From Pagrus major (Eukaryota; Chordata; Actinopteri; Spariformes; Sparidae): 64,000 bases of DNA. Under the pieces are notes generated by a model. It had not been told where the DNA came from. It worked only from the letters and a program-made list of their open reading frames with translations, and made no database searches. How positions within the stretch are numbered: the stretch's first letter is position 1; each line of letters begins with the position of its first letter. Shown here one piece after another: positions 62,701 through 64,000 of the stretch. The translations under genes were made by a program, and so were the position numbers. The stretch is taken from assembly GCF_040436345.1 (NCBI RefSeq), contig NC_133230.1, positions 18,982,197 through 19,046,196 on the forward strand, in the 5' to 3' direction.

Positions 62701-64000
62701 AGATAGGCAGAGAGAGAGAAAAGATAGGTGTAAATCATGTCGAAATTTCTTTTCAAATGTTTTCTAGAAAAAAGCTAGAAACCACCTGTGACCAATCCCG
62801 GCTCCACATCTTCTTCATCCTGTGTAAAATAAAGGTTAAATAGAAAGTCAGCCAGCTACACAAATAGATCTGGATGAAGTCATGGAGCCACCACAATGAG
62901 CACATGATACATGCGATACAGTGACTTTTTATTTCTTTCCATGTACTGTGTGTGGGCACTGACAAAACTTTGTGTTCAGTCCAAGCTGGAAGTGTATCCA
63001 TGGTCTTAAAACAGCCATCGGTTGCCAAGTAAACCCCGAAGTCATCTGAAGTATTTAGTGTGTTCCCAGAATGACACATAGGTGTCAACTATAGGTTGCA
63101 TACACTGGTCATACCAACATAGAGGAGAAAGGGACTCTGCACAAATCTATGACAAATTATCACCTATCAGCAGTGCAAACAAAAAGATATTTTCACACAC
63201 ACACACAAACATACCTGATGACAATCACAAACACAGCCAGAGCACAGAAATCATCATACATCATGTACAAAATGACAAAAAATACTACTTGTAAACATTA
63301 ATCCTGATAAAAAAAAACAACAAGTTAGATACATTCTCCAGAAAGTGTAGTTTAGTTTTCTTGTTTTAAAGCTTTACAGGTGTCTTATGTTTGGGCATGC
63401 CAGTCTTTTTGACAGGCACTTGCCTGTGTGCCTGGGAGAATAGTGTGGAAAATTTGCAGAATTCCATGGACGAGTGTCAGATGAGGTGGAATGTCTCTGA
63501 TGTATGCGAGTGGACGAGCTCCTCGGGAAGTTACATCGTCCCTGTGCTGCGTTCCCTAGATGGGGAACATGACCAACATCTCGCTATGCATACATCACAC
63601 ATAGTATGAATGACTGGTGGCAGGTTAATGGCATGCTAATGAATCGAACATGCTCTTAAATAGCGGTGGATAAAGTGGACATGCAACACTGCGATTCTCA
63701 CTTTGACCTCTTGCACCAGGGTCTTGATAAACGGATTTTACAGCATAGCACTGCAACATAATACGCTAAATTGCATGGTTTTGTGTTGTATATAGCCTCA
63801 ACAAAGTGTGTCAGTTGCTAAAACACTTTAATGAATAGATTCAAATGTTTAAATCCACAATCTTAACACTACTGGGGCACTACTCCTACTTCAGTCCACT
63901 ACCATCGCAGCATGCTGTGCAATATGTGCCACTCGATCCATGTATATGCAGTGTAATGCAGGCCAGAATTGGAGTCATGGAGAAAGAGAGTGATGCAATG
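62700..64000. other. DNA upstream of vgll2, no gene recognised
   Basis: A 111-codon minus-strand frame (62,753-63,088) has no recognisable domain. A CA patch lies at about 63,196-63,207. The block 63,400-63,560 is complex and contains GGAATG (an MCAT core in reverse), so it may be regulatory, but this is weak. Confidence 0.35.

Noticed and set aside
62753..63088. 111-codon minus-strand frame upstream of vgll2
   Set aside because: No domain, no splice link to vgll2 exon 1, ordinary AT-rich composition.

Overview
The window is vertebrate nuclear DNA, almost certainly from a ray-finned (teleost) fish. The evidence is two multi-exon genes with GT-AG introns and fish-like proteins, dense CA/TA/GA microsatellites, and many short non-autonomous DNA transposons of kinds common in teleost genomes (TTAA-flanked MITEs, hAT-like ends, a CACTGTAAA/TTTACAGTG MITE, an L2-like tail). 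Nothing bacterial, phage or CRISPR-like is present. The species cannot be named from the sequence alone.

Layout. Positions 1-47,500 are a gene desert with no protein-coding gene that I can support. It is a mosaic of (i) repeat remnants and microsatellites and (ii) complex, non-repetitive, homeodomain-motif-rich blocks that look like conserved noncoding regulatory elements. The best such blocks are at 6.6-6.9, 9.43-9.96, 23.56-24.03, 30.44-30.72 and 43.08-43.48 kb. Conservation cannot be tested here, so those calls are provisional.

Positions 47,580-50,760 hold a complete minus-strand cathepsin L-like cysteine protease gene. It has a TATA box, a noncoding first exon, seven coding exons (334 aa, all catalytic residues intact) and a separate 3'-UTR exon joined by an intron that begins only 4 nt after the stop codon. 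Positions 50.8-56.8 kb are intergenic, with a probable nested transposon and one more candidate regulatory block (54.9-55.4 kb).

Positions 56,785-62,255 hold a complete minus-strand vestigial-like gene of the VGLL2 type. It has four coding exons and 307 aa, with the TEAD-binding Tondu motif in exon 2, an RSFPPSFW motif and a His-rich tract in exon 3, and a tiny last exon. Its introns and flanks carry several MITEs. From 62.3 kb to the end lie the vgll2 5' region and more noncoding DNA.

The two genes have no obvious shared pathway: one product is a lysosomal or secreted protease, the other a nuclear TEAD cofactor of muscle and craniofacial tissue. VGLL2-type genes are developmental regulators, so the desert could act as a long-range regulatory landscape for vgll2 or for a gene outside the window. 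I found no convincing novel biological system. The items most worth a second look are the regulatory blocks, the 3'-UTR intron, the divergent vgll2 paralogue and two repeat families that recur within the window.
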